Shown in pieces: positions 1 to 6,687 of a stretch of DNA of 16,091 nt (position 1 is the stretch's first letter; each line of letters begins with the position of its first letter). The notes under the pieces were generated by a model that had not been told where the DNA came from, did not search any database, and was given only the letters and a program-made list of their open reading frames with translations. The position numbers and the translations under genes are program-made. The stretch is from JBBRNH01 sp038230415 (GTDB taxonomy: Bacteria > Bacteroidota > Bacteroidia > Cytophagales > Spirosomataceae), in assembly GCA_038230415.1 (NCBI GenBank), contig JBBRNH010000107.1, forward strand, positions 1 to 16,091, read 5' to 3'.

Positions 1-1611
1 CTGCCGCAGGCCCGCTTCCACCCGCTGATTGGGGTTGGTTGTCCAGCCGGTGATGCCAACGGCCATATACTCAACCGTGCCGCCGTTGCCCCCCGACGTG
101 TTAAAGCGAATGTCGCCCGTTGAGCAGGTGTAGGTCGGGGCAGTGAGTTGGAAACCCGTTGTGGTTGGGGGCGTAACCGGGGGCGTAATTACGGGCGGAG
201 TGCCGCCGGAATCGGTCGAAATCCATTCGATGCGTACCGAACCAGTCACGGCGGGGCCGTTGAGGGGCGGGCGCAGATCGAGTTGGGTGATGGCCGTGTT
301 GATCCAGCCCGCTTTCTGGCTTAGGTCAATTTCGTAGGTGCGCATCTGCCCGTCGTTCACAATCGGAAAATCCAGGTAACGGTCGGCAAGGCTATAAAAT
401 TCAACGTCGGGCTGTTGCCGCCACTGGAGCCTGAACTGGCTGTGCTGGGTCTGGAACGCGGCCCGGAGGTACAGTTTTTTGTTGTCGTTACCCCGCCAGA
501 ATCCCACCGGCGACTTAATTTCGTTGAGGTCGCGGCTATCGAGCGTTACGTTCAGTTGCCCCTGAATGGGCCATCCGCTGTCGTGGACTTCGGCATAATA
601 CCAGCCCTTGCGCGAGTTATCGAAGTGATAATCAATCGTGGGCGACAGGCGCGGCTGACTATAAATGTATGACCGGATGCTGCTGATGTGGCCCACCACC
701 AATTCATAATCCCACTCGTGCACCCCGTTGTAATCTAACTGCTCAAACTGCGTGGCGGCAATGTAAGCGGTGGTCGCGTTAAACTCGCTGGCGTTGCTGT
801 AATTGGTGCCGAAGTACGATTTTGTCCACTGGTAATTCTTGGGTACAAAAATCGCCATGCCGTTGCCGTTGTCGTCGGTGGCCGCCATCCAGGGTTCGGT
901 CACGGGGCGCAGATACGCCTGTTCCATCGGCGGGGTGAGCTTGGTCAGGCCGTCGTTGGTGTAGGGGTTATTGCCCTGATAGGCGTAGATGTTCCGGTAA
1001 GGCGCGTTCAGGTAGGCGCAGGGCCATTCCTGCGCCCGCGCCCTGTAGGGCGTTTTGTCGCTGCGGTTCAGCACAATTTTGGCGTGAACCTTCACCACGT
1101 TGCCTTCCAGCCGCAGCCAATGCTCGATGGTGGCCTCGCCGGGCTGGTTATTGAACCCAAACTGTTTGGGTATGGTCTTAACATACAATGAATTAGCCTG
1201 TTTCTCGAACGTCACCACCTGCGAGGCATTGTCGTAACTGTCGCCGGCCTGAATGGGGTTCCAGCCGAGACCCGGCCAGGCGGGGTTCGCGTTTTGGGAA
1301 TAATTGTGGGGCAGTCCGTAGAGCGAAATCTGAATCTGCCGCCCCAGGTCGAAATTGTTGACCATGTTGGGACCAAGCGTTGACCCCGACGTGGAGAGCC
1401 AGGTAACGGCCCCGCCGTAGTTCAGGCTGACCCCCACCCGAATCTGTCCGTTGTCTAAGGTTTGGAGTCCGGTGGCGGGGTTGCCGGGCGAAACGGGGTT
1501 GCCAATGCCAGTGGCGGGTGTCGGAGCGGGCAGGTTGGCAACGGCCAATAGCTGAACCCCGGCGAGCAATGCGGCCATGACTGACCGTACTCGTGCGTGA
1601 AAAATGTACAT
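1..1611 (-). CDS. Secreted beta-rich protein, 5' part only (runs off left edge)
   Basis: An open frame of 537 codons runs without a stop from an ATG at 1611 to the window edge, so the C-terminus is missing. The N-terminus (MYIFHARVRSVMAALLAGVQ, then LLAVANLPAP) reads as a Sec signal peptide; a second in-frame ATG at 1578 is a possible alternative start. Around residues 113-124 lies GLGWNPIQAGDSYDN, part of a stretch that I recall from uncharacterised Cytophagales secreted proteins. Residues roughly 290-465 look like an all-beta, jelly-roll type segment rich in aromatic residues. A Pro/Thr linker (about 467-486) then leads into a module starting FQLTAPTYTCSTGDIRF near residue 487, which resembles repeated Ig-like modules of exported Spirosoma proteins. 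This is recall, not a search. No catalytic motif is recognisable. A carbohydrate-related or adhesive role is only a guess. Export is likely; a type IX secretion tail cannot be judged because the 3' end is outside the window. Confidence 0.8.
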   Translation of the reverse strand, partial: MYIFHARVRSVMAALLAGVQLLAVANLPAPTPATGIGNPVSPGNPATGLQTLDNGQIRVGVSLNYGGAVTWLSTSGSTLGPNMVNNFDLGRQIQISLYGLPHNYSQNANPAWPGLGWNPIQAGDSYDNASQVVTFEKQANSLYVKTIPKQFGFNNQPGEATIEHWLRLEGNVVKVHAKIVLNRSDKTPYRARAQEWPCAYLNAPYRNIYAYQGNNPYTNDGLTKLTPPMEQAYLRPVTEPWMAATDDNGNGMAIFVPKNYQWTKSYFGTNYSNASEFNATTAYIAATQFEQLDYNGVHEWDYELVVGHISSIRSYIYSQPRLSPTIDYHFDNSRKGWYYAEVHDSGWPIQGQLNVTLDSRDLNEIKSPVGFWRGNDNKKLYLRAAFQTQHSQFRLQWRQQPDVEFYSLADRYLDFPIVNDGQMRTYEIDLSQKAGWINTAITQLDLRPPLNGPAVTGSVRIEWISTDSGGTPPVITPPVTPPTTTGFQLTAPTYTCSTGDIRFNTSGGNGGTVEYMAVGITGWTTNPNQRVEAGLRQ

Positions 1612-1867
1612 ACAAGTTATATTGGGTAAACGTGAAACAATGCACGACCGCCCCGCCCCGAAAGGCAAGGTTGAGGAGTACACGCACAGAAAACCGGGAT
1701 GAACTGTGGCCCCATTGGGGCCGGAGAGAACTGACCACAGGAGCCTGTGTATCAGAACGGAGCGTATCATCACCAAAACCGCACGAACCTGCGGCCAGCC
1801 CAAATCAGGGGCCAGCCTCCCTCAAGACGCAATACGCTGCGTTAATCACCTGCATACGAACGCAGGT

Positions 1868-1902
1868 TATCTACCGCAAAGTAAATACTTTACCGATAGA
1901 TA
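1868..1902. promoter_or_regulatory. 35-bp interrupted dyad, possible operator or hairpin
   Basis: Outer arms TATCTA (1868-1873) and TAGATA (1897-1902) flank inner arms AAAGTA (1878-1883) and TACTTT (1886-1891), separated by small internal loops (CCGC and ACCG on the two sides). The structure is AT-rich and lies about 125 bp upstream of the candidate -7 box of the DUF937-OmpA gene. It could be a regulator-binding site or a weak transcript hairpin. Function is inferred from symmetry and location only. Confidence 0.35.
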
Positions 1903-2026
1903 AAAAATACTAATTTTCAGGAAACTTTTTAGAGAATTTGATTTGAGCGAACCACGGCCGATTCGTAAGAAACAGCCCGGTAGATAAGACTCTTACCCAC
2001 AAACCAGCAGTTTGCCAGAATGAGTG

Positions 2027-2034
2027 TAGGTTTG
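2027..2034 (+). promoter_or_regulatory. Candidate Bacteroidota -7 box (TAGGTTTG)
   Basis: TAGGTTTG matches the Bacteroidota -7 consensus TAnnTTTG. A TTTG lies at 2011-2014, but the 12-bp gap is shorter than usual for a -33 element. If this box is used, transcription would begin near 2041. That excludes the upstream in-frame ATG at 2020 and supports translation from 2077. Confidence 0.4.
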
Positions 2035-2076
2035 CCGGGAGTTTTCATACTTCTTAACTTAATATACCCCAACACA

Positions 2077-3483
2077 ATGGCTATTAATATCCTTGATCTG
2101 GCGAAGACCTACTTCACCGATACCATCGTCGAAAAAATGGCCCTCGCCAACGACGAACCCGCTGCCGCTACCCGCACCGCCATCGGCGGTATTCTGCCCG
2201 CCCTGCTCGGCGGAGTGCTGAACAAAACCAACACCGACGGCAACGCCAACTGGCTCATGACCCTCCTGCAAACGGGTAACTTCGGGTCGTCGATGCTCAG
2301 TAACCTCGGTACGCTCTTTACCGGGTCAGCCGCCACCGACCGAGCCGAAACCACCGGCGAAACCCTGACCCGCTCACTATTTGGCAACCAAACCGACGAC
2401 GTAGCACGGGGCATTGCCAGCCACGCCGGCATCAGAAAGGATGCCGCATCAGGACTCATGGAAATGGCCGCGCCCGTGCTGATGAGCGTAATCGGGCAGC
2501 AGGTGAGTCAGGAAAACATGGGGGCAACGGGCCTGATGGGTCTCGTCACCGGCCAGGCCGATCACATCAAAGCCGCCCTGCCAGCCGGGTTAGCTGCCTT
2601 GGGCGGATTGTTTGGTGTGGGTGCCGTACTGGGCCGGGGGGCTACAATGCCCACCACTCCGCCGGTTATGACCACGCCCGCTGCCAGCGCGGGAGCCGCT
2701 TATGTTGCCCCGGCCACCAACGATAACGACGACGACCGTAAGGCCGGTGGGTTGCCGGGCTGGTTGCTGCCCCTGCTGGGTGTTCTGGCCGTTATTGCCC
2801 TGATTGCTTTTTTGGTACGAGGCTGCGATAACAAACCCGCCACCACTGCCGGGGCTATGGCCGACAGTACGGCTGCCAACGTCAGTGCCGGGGCCGACAC
2901 CGCCATGACCAACATAGGAGCCGCCGGGGATTCACTCGCTGCCGGTGCCTCGGCTATGGGCGACAGCCTGAAAGCCGCTGCCGGAGACGCGGGCGATGCC
3001 GTTGCCAACGCTGCCGCCAGTCTCGGCGCATTTGGCAAACGTAAACTGCCCGATGGCGTGGAACTCAACATACCGGCCAATGGTATCGAAAGTAAGCTGA
3101 TTGCGTTTATCGAAGACAAATCGAAGATGGTGGACAAAACAACCTGGTTTTCGTTCGACCGCTTAGAGTTTGCCACCGGCAAGTCAACGCTGCTACCCAA
3201 ATCACAGGAGCAACTAACCAACATCGCGGCCATTCTGAAAGCCTACCCGAACGTTGACCTGAAACTCGGCGGCTACACCGACAATACCGGCAGCGCAGCC
3301 GTGAACATGAAACTCTCTGACGACCGCGCCAAAAGCACGATGGCCGAACTCGTGACGATGGGCGTTGCCGCAAGCCGGTTAGCCGCTGAGGGCTACGGCC
3401 CCGAACACCCCGTTACCAGCAACGAAACTGCCGAAGGTCGGCAGCGCAACCGCCGGATTGACGTGCGGGTAACGAAGAAGTAG
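2077..3483 (+). CDS. DUF937 domain protein with central TM helix and C-terminal OmpA domain
   Basis: The 468-residue protein starts MAINILDLAKTYFTDT. An ATG at 2020 would add 19 residues, but the putative -7 box lies downstream of it, so 2077 is preferred. Residues about 1-190 are a DUF937-type (YidB-like) region rich in Ala, Gly and Leu, with a LPALLGGVL motif. A low-complexity stretch follows, then one clear membrane helix at about 229-247 (WLLPLLGVLAVIALIAFLV) and an Ala/Gly/Asp-rich linker. Residues 357-468 form an OmpA C-terminal domain with the peptidoglycan-contact residues Asp402 (GGYTDNTG) and Arg417 (SDDRAK). There is no N-terminal signal peptide, so the likely topology resembles MotB: N-terminal domain in the cytoplasm and OmpA domain in the periplasm binding peptidoglycan. 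This topology is inferred. The cellular role is unknown; DUF937 has no settled function. Confidence 0.88.
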   Translation: MAINILDLAKTYFTDTIVEKMALANDEPAAATRTAIGGILPALLGGVLNKTNTDGNANWLMTLLQTGNFGSSMLSNLGTLFTGSAATDRAETTGETLTRSLFGNQTDDVARGIASHAGIRKDAASGLMEMAAPVLMSVIGQQVSQENMGATGLMGLVTGQADHIKAALPAGLAALGGLFGVGAVLGRGATMPTTPPVMTTPAASAGAAYVAPATNDNDDDRKAGGLPGWLLPLLGVLAVIALIAFLVRGCDNKPATTAGAMADSTAANVSAGADTAMTNIGAAGDSLAAGASAMGDSLKAAAGDAGDAVANAAASLGAFGKRKLPDGVELNIPANGIESKLIAFIEDKSKMVDKTTWFSFDRLEFATGKSTLLPKSQEQLTNIAAILKAYPNVDLKLGGYTDNTGSAAVNMKLSDDRAKSTMAELVTMGVAASRLAAEGYGPEHPVTSNETAEGRQRNRRIDVRVTKK

Positions 3484-3507
3484 CGGGCTAACCGACCACT
3501 TTTTACA

Positions 3508-3545
3508 AAAAGCCCCCGATTTCAGGCCTGAAATCGGGGGCTTTT
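3508..3545. terminator. Bidirectional intrinsic terminator, perfect 38-bp palindrome
   Basis: The palindrome AGCCCCCGATTTCAGG followed by its exact complement spans 3511-3542 and extends to 3508-3545 through flanking A and T runs (AAA on the left, TTT on the right). A GC-rich stem ending in T-runs on both strands lies between the convergent DUF937-OmpA gene (stop at 3483) and pgk (stop at 3602). It therefore fits a shared terminator for both. Confidence 0.9.
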
Positions 3546-3601
3546 ATCTGGTGGTTTTCTAATGCCTGACATCGCTACGCTCAACAAACGGATATAGTTT
3601 T

Positions 3602-4789
3602 CTACGCCAATGCCGCCACGCCGGGCAGTACTTTTCCTTCCATGTATTCGAGCAACGCTCCGCCCCCGGTCGAGACGTAGCTCACGCGGTTGCCGTAACC
3701 GGCCTGGTTCACTGCCGAGGCCGAATCACCCCCGCCGATGAGCGAAAACGCGCCGTTTTCTTCGGTCGCTTTCACCACCGCTTCGGCAATGGCGTTGGTG
3801 CCGGTGGCAAAATTGGCAAACTCAAACACACCCATTGGCCCGTTCCAGAGAATGGTTTTTGAGTTCATTACGACCTCCGAAAACCGGGTAATCGAATCCG
3901 GGCCGATGTCTAAACCCTGCCAGCCGTCGGGAATCTGGCCGGTGGGGCATACCTGCCGGTTGGCATCGTTCGAGAAATCATCGGCGCAGAGGTTATCGAG
4001 CGGCATAATGACGTTCACGCCTTTTTCGGCGGCTTTTTTCAGAATGTCCAACGCCAATGCCTGCTTGTCGGCTTCGAGGAGTGATTTGCCAATCATGCCG
4101 CCCTGCGCTTTGGTGAAGGTGTAGGTCATGCCGCCCCCGATGATGAGGTTGTCCACTTTGTCGAGTAATCGCTCGATGATCAGGATTTTGTCCGAGATTT
4201 TGGCCCCGCCCATGATCGCTGTGAAGGGTCGTTCGGCGTTTTCGAGGAGTTTATCGGCGTTTTCGATTTCGGCCTGCATCACGTAACCGCAGACCCGATC
4301 CTGAAAAAACTGCCCGATGACCGCCGTGCTGGCGTGGGCGCGGTGGGCCGTGCCGAAGGCATCGTTTACCCAGACATCGCCGAGTTCCGATAGTTTTTCG
4401 GCAAATGCCACATCACCTTTTTCTTCTTCTTTGTAGAAACGCAGGTTTTCGAGCAATAAAATCTCACCCGGTTGCAAATTTTTCGCGAGTTCGGTAGCCG
4501 ATCCACCGATACAATCATCGGCAAATTTCACGCTCACGCCGAAAGTGTCGGAGAGCGTCGGGACAAGGTGTTTGAGCGAGAATTTCTCTTCCGGCCCGCC
4601 CTTCGGTCTGCCGAGGTGCGACATCAGAATGGCCGAACCGCCATCGCGCAGGATTTTCTGAATCGTGGGTACAGTGGCCCGGATACGGGTGTCATCGGTG
4701 ATGTGGTACTGGCTGTCGAGTGGTACGTTGAAATCCACGCGGACAAGGGCTTTCTTACCGGCAAAATCAAATTGGTCAAGCGTTGTCAT
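3602..4789 (-). CDS. pgk: Phosphoglycerate kinase
   Basis: This glycolytic enzyme transfers phosphate from 1,3-bisphosphoglycerate to ADP in the cytoplasm, forming ATP and 3-phosphoglycerate. The 395-residue length is normal for bacterial PGK. Visible landmarks are the N-terminal signature RVDFNVPLD (residues 17-25), the substrate-binding SHLGRPKGG segment, the GAKISDK motif, the nucleotide-domain glycine motif GGGDSASAV (from 352), and the C-terminal GGGALLEYMEGKVLPGVAAL. The ATG at 4789 is the obvious start, and two -7-type boxes lie just upstream. It is convergent with the DUF937-OmpA gene and shares its terminator. The Uma2 gene upstream on the same strand ends 89 nt away with no clear terminator, so read-through into pgk is possible, although pgk seems to have its own promoter. 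Nothing about the protein looks unusual. Confidence 0.98.
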   Translation of the reverse strand: MTTLDQFDFAGKKALVRVDFNVPLDSQYHITDDTRIRATVPTIQKILRDGGSAILMSHLGRPKGGPEEKFSLKHLVPTLSDTFGVSVKFADDCIGGSATELAKNLQPGEILLLENLRFYKEEEKGDVAFAEKLSELGDVWVNDAFGTAHRAHASTAVIGQFFQDRVCGYVMQAEIENADKLLENAERPFTAIMGGAKISDKILIIERLLDKVDNLIIGGGMTYTFTKAQGGMIGKSLLEADKQALALDILKKAAEKGVNVIMPLDNLCADDFSNDANRQVCPTGQIPDGWQGLDIGPDSITRFSEVVMNSKTILWNGPMGVFEFANFATGTNAIAEAVVKATEENGAFSLIGGGDSASAVNQAGYGNRVSYVSTGGGALLEYMEGKVLPGVAALA

Positions 4790-4823
4790 GTTGTTTGGCG
4801 AACGAATCGGGTTGTTTTCGGGC

Positions 4824-4862
4824 CAAACTTAGGCAAAAATAGGTGTCGGTGGTTGGTAGAAA
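4824..4862 (-). promoter_or_regulatory. Candidate pgk promoter with two overlapping -7 options
   Basis: Reading the minus strand, TATTTTTG (4841-4834) and TAAGTTTG (4831-4824) both match TAnnTTTG. A TTTC at 4862-4859, 17 bp upstream of the first box, is one base from the -33 consensus TTTG. The boxes lie 34-52 nt upstream of the pgk ATG. This is a motif match only. Confidence 0.55.
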
Positions 4863-4878
4863 GTGATTCGTTGAGGGT

Positions 4879-5526
4879 TCAGCCAAATTTGATTTTCTTG
4901 TAAATGGCAGTCAATGAAGCCGGTTTGCCCAACACCTTTACTGAGTCGTTCAGGGCGTGAAAACTCGTATTGAGCCACAGCCCCGGCACATCGGCCCGCA
5001 CGTAGGAACTAACCCAGGGTTTATCCTGACCCACGAATAAAATCTGTTGCAGCGATGGTATCTGCTTGTAGGTTTCGAGTTTATCACCTAAGTCAAAGGC
5101 CATCGTACTTTTCGATAACACCTCCACCACCAGCACCGGGTTGGTTATGGCTGCCGTAGAGAGCAAGCCACTCGGCAATCGCTTATAATCTGGTTCATCG
5201 CGTACAATACTCACGTCGGCACTGAATGAACTTCCCGTTGCCAGCACCTCAATTTTGATATTGCTGCTGAAGACTTCTAATTGGTCATCGTCATCAAACA
5301 AATTAATGAAAATGGCATTCAGACGCGATACCAGTGATTCATGAGGTAATGATGCCTGGCTAATAGACCGTATTTCTCCATTAAAATATTCGACATTATA
5401 GGGGCAGATTTCGGCGAAATCTAAATAGTCTTCGTAGCTGATTTTTGCCCGCAGATCATCAGGAGCCTGTGTACGCTGGGCTAAGGTCAACGGAAAACCG
5501 GCTGGAGCAATGAGCATCTTTGTCAT
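4879..5526 (-). CDS. Uma2 family (DUF820) PD-(D/E)xK nuclease-like protein
   Basis: The 215-residue product fits the Uma2/DUF820 family, a PD-(D/E)xK nuclease-fold group of unknown cellular function that is expanded in cyanobacteria and Bacteroidota. Diagnostic parts are the N-terminal YEDYLDF segment, EYFNGEI (46-52), the acidic strand SADVSIV with Asp104, and VLVVEVLSKST with Glu135, followed by a D-x-x-x-K helix (DLGDKLETYK) and the ILFVGQD strand. The frame is open further upstream to 5646, but that extension is Cys/Trp/Arg-rich and overlaps the DUF2236 gene. The ATG at 5526 matches family length and leaves a 43-nt gap to the upstream gene. Catalytic residues appear intact. Whether it acts as a nuclease in the cell is not known. 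Confidence 0.88.
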   Translation of the reverse strand: MTKMLIAPAGFPLTLAQRTQAPDDLRAKISYEDYLDFAEICPYNVEYFNGEIRSISQASLPHESLVSRLNAIFINLFDDDDQLEVFSSNIKIEVLATGSSFSADVSIVRDEPDYKRLPSGLLSTAAITNPVLVVEVLSKSTMAFDLGDKLETYKQIPSLQQILFVGQDKPWVSSYVRADVPGLWLNTSFHALNDSVKVLGKPASLTAIYKKIKFG

Positions 5527-5569
5527 AAACAGGTCATAGTTTTTGTTGGTGTAAGCTATGCAAAAAACG

Positions 5570-6340
5570 TCACTTCTCCAACGCCCGAATCTGGCCCAGA
5601 TACGCCGTTGGCAACAGAACCTGCTGCACCACCGCCCGCAGACCAACTGCGTTCAGTATTTTGTACAGCCCGATGGTGCGAGTCAAAAGCGGCTTTCGAG
5701 ACAGGCCTAATAGCTGACCAACGGGTTCGGGAACCAGCACAGCCTGGGCTTCGCGGAGGAGGTTGTACCGCCAGCCGCCCAACTGCTCGCGATACCGGGC
5801 AAAGAGTTTGTCGGTGAACGCACTCCTGACCAAATCTTGATTGAGGTGCGCCCGGCGGTCGGTTTGCCAATCGGCGTAGGTGGCGGGCAGGGCAGGCACG
5901 TGCATCCCCGCCCCAACGCGCCTAAACACGGTAAAAAGTTCGTCCCGTTCGGGGTTGGTCAGGGGTCGGTGCAGCGTGGCAAAGGCCCGTTCAGAATAGT
6001 CAATGAGCATATACAACACGTCGCGGTAGGCCCAGTCCGGGATTTTGTAGCCCCGGCTGGCTTCTACCCCGCCGTGAATGGCACTCATCCGGGCAATGGC
6101 GGTCTGGGCATCAGTTTCGCTGGAAAACACGATTTTCTGGGCATATTCGACCGTTGAAAACAACCGTGCGATGGGATCAGCGGGGAGACGGCCCGTAAAA
6201 AAAAGCCAATCCACCGCTCGGTTCAGGGCAAACTCGGCGGCAGACCCGGCAAAAATCAACAGAATCACGTCGGCATCGCCCCAGATTTGGCGCACGACCG
6301 ACGAACTTTCAACAAAATCTTCATGAATACCTGCTTGCAT
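5570..6340 (-). CDS. DUF2236 / MpaB-like oxygenase family protein
   Basis: This 256-residue protein matches the DUF2236 family (ER-bound oxygenase mpaB / rubber oxygenase Lcp-like catalytic domain), a predominantly helical fold that in characterised members binds a b-type heme. Supporting stretches are the N-terminal DADVILLIFAGSAAEFALNR (22-41), the family's IHGGVEA histidine segment (His89), and the PDWAYRDVLYMLIDY helix (about 101-115). No signal peptide is evident, so a cytoplasmic location is likely. The substrate is unknown; family members act on hydrophobic or polymeric substrates, or have no assigned activity. It lies 43 nt upstream of the Uma2 gene on the same strand and may be co-transcribed with it. 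The 5' region contains a bulged hairpin at 6392-6419. The family is fairly secure and the activity is not. Confidence 0.85.
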   Translation of the reverse strand: MQAGIHEDFVESSSVVRQIWGDADVILLIFAGSAAEFALNRAVDWLFFTGRLPADPIARLFSTVEYAQKIVFSSETDAQTAIARMSAIHGGVEASRGYKIPDWAYRDVLYMLIDYSERAFATLHRPLTNPERDELFTVFRRVGAGMHVPALPATYADWQTDRRAHLNQDLVRSAFTDKLFARYREQLGGWRYNLLREAQAVLVPEPVGQLLGLSRKPLLTRTIGLYKILNAVGLRAVVQQVLLPTAYLGQIRALEK

Positions 6341-6391
6341 TTTCGGTCAGTAGAAACGCTCTTTTTTTAAATCAATCCGGCATTTTTAGTC

Positions 6392-6419
6392 AAAACAGCC
6401 TACTGACCCAGTCTGTTTT
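6392..6419. repeat. Bulged hairpin upstream of the DUF2236 gene
   Basis: AAAACAG (6392-6398) pairs with CTGTTTT (6413-6419), and ACTG (6402-6405) pairs with CAGT (6409-6412) across a 3-nt loop. CCT (6399-6401) is left as a bulge on one side, giving 11 base pairs in total. It may be an operator or a 5'-leader hairpin for the DUF2236 gene. Confidence 0.5.
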
Positions 6420-6447
6420 ATAAAAATAGTTCATAACCGTTTAGGTA

Positions 6448-6485
6448 GTTTATCCGGCACCGCCCCTCGGCGGTGCCGGATAAAC
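6448..6485. repeat. Perfect 17-bp inverted repeat with 4-nt loop (REP-like)
   Basis: The left arm GTTTATCCGGCACCGCC (6448-6464) is the exact complement of the right arm (6469-6485), with loop CCTC. Neither side is followed by a T-run, so it is a poor intrinsic terminator. A GTAG overlaps the 5' foot of the stem (6445-6448), which recalls the tetranucleotide that precedes REP palindromes mobilised by RAYT transposases. No RAYT gene is in the window. Confidence 0.7.
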
Positions 6486-6515
6486 CGTGAAATCCCGTTC
6501 TGTTGGTTCGGGTAC

Positions 6516-6539
6516 ACCCACAGCCCGGGGGCGGTGGGT
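6516..6539. repeat. GC-rich hairpin with one mismatch
   Basis: ACCCAC-A-GCCC (6516-6526) pairs with GGGC-G-GTGGGT (6529-6539) apart from a single A/G mismatch, leaving only GG between the arms. There is no T-run on either side, so a terminator role is not supported. Confidence 0.5.
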
Positions 6540-6563
6540 AACGGTAACAAGATCAATATCAAA

Positions 6564-6592
6564 CTTTAAAACCCCCGGCTAAAAGCCGGGGG
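6564..6592 (-). terminator. Intrinsic terminator of the OmpA-domain gene
   Basis: On the minus strand CCCCCGGCT, a TTT loop and AGCCGGGGG form a 9-bp GC-rich stem (6592-6572), followed at once by TTTTAAAG. It lies about 95 nt downstream of the stop codon at 6688, which suits Rho-independent termination of that gene. Confidence 0.75.
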
Positions 6593-6687
6593 AAATGGAT
6601 TTATCTGCCCGGTCTGTATGCTCACAGATGGCTTGATTTCCCTGATTTATTACGCTTTGCACGATACAAATCAGGAAAACGGACTAC

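Larger units (their letters stand above)
1612..2076. other. Non-coding divergent spacer (465 nt)
   Basis: This stretch separates the leftward secreted-protein gene from the rightward DUF937-OmpA gene. Short open frames cross it but show no protein-like composition and overlap one another. It becomes AT-rich from about 1868. It holds a GC-rich hairpin at 1708-1722 (GGCCCC-ATT-GGGGCC), two mutually exclusive stems at 1837-1867 (CTGCGTT with AACGCAG, or ACCTGC with GCAGGT), a 35-bp dyad at 1868-1902, and a TAnnTTTG box at 2027-2034. It presumably carries both divergent promoters. I see no RNA gene in it. Confidence 0.6.
6341..6687. other. Hairpin-rich non-coding region (347 nt)
   Basis: The gap between the DUF2236 start and the OmpA-domain gene stop holds no convincing reading frame. 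It contains five inverted repeats in a row: 6392-6419 (bulged), 6448-6485 (17-bp perfect stem), 6516-6539 (11-bp arms with one mismatch), 6572-6592 (9-bp stem, the terminator) and 6641-6675 (8-bp arms, 19-nt loop). Both flanking genes are on the minus strand, so a minus-strand transcript crossing the region would be highly structured. Confidence 0.6.

Noticed and set aside
1593..1913. Open frames on both strands across the divergent spacer (for example 1593-1913 + and 1193-1738 -)
   Set aside because: They overlap each other and the real secreted-protein gene in another frame, and their Arg/Cys/Pro-rich translations look like non-coding sequence.
5527..5646. 40-residue N-terminal extension of the Uma2 gene
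   Set aside because: It overlaps the DUF2236 coding sequence and is Cys/Trp/Arg-rich, unlike Uma2 proteins; the ATG at 5526 fits family length.
6448..6592. CRISPR array or attC-type integron site in the hairpin-rich gap
   Set aside because: The stems differ in sequence and size, there are no regularly spaced direct repeats or spacers, and no cas or integrase gene is present.
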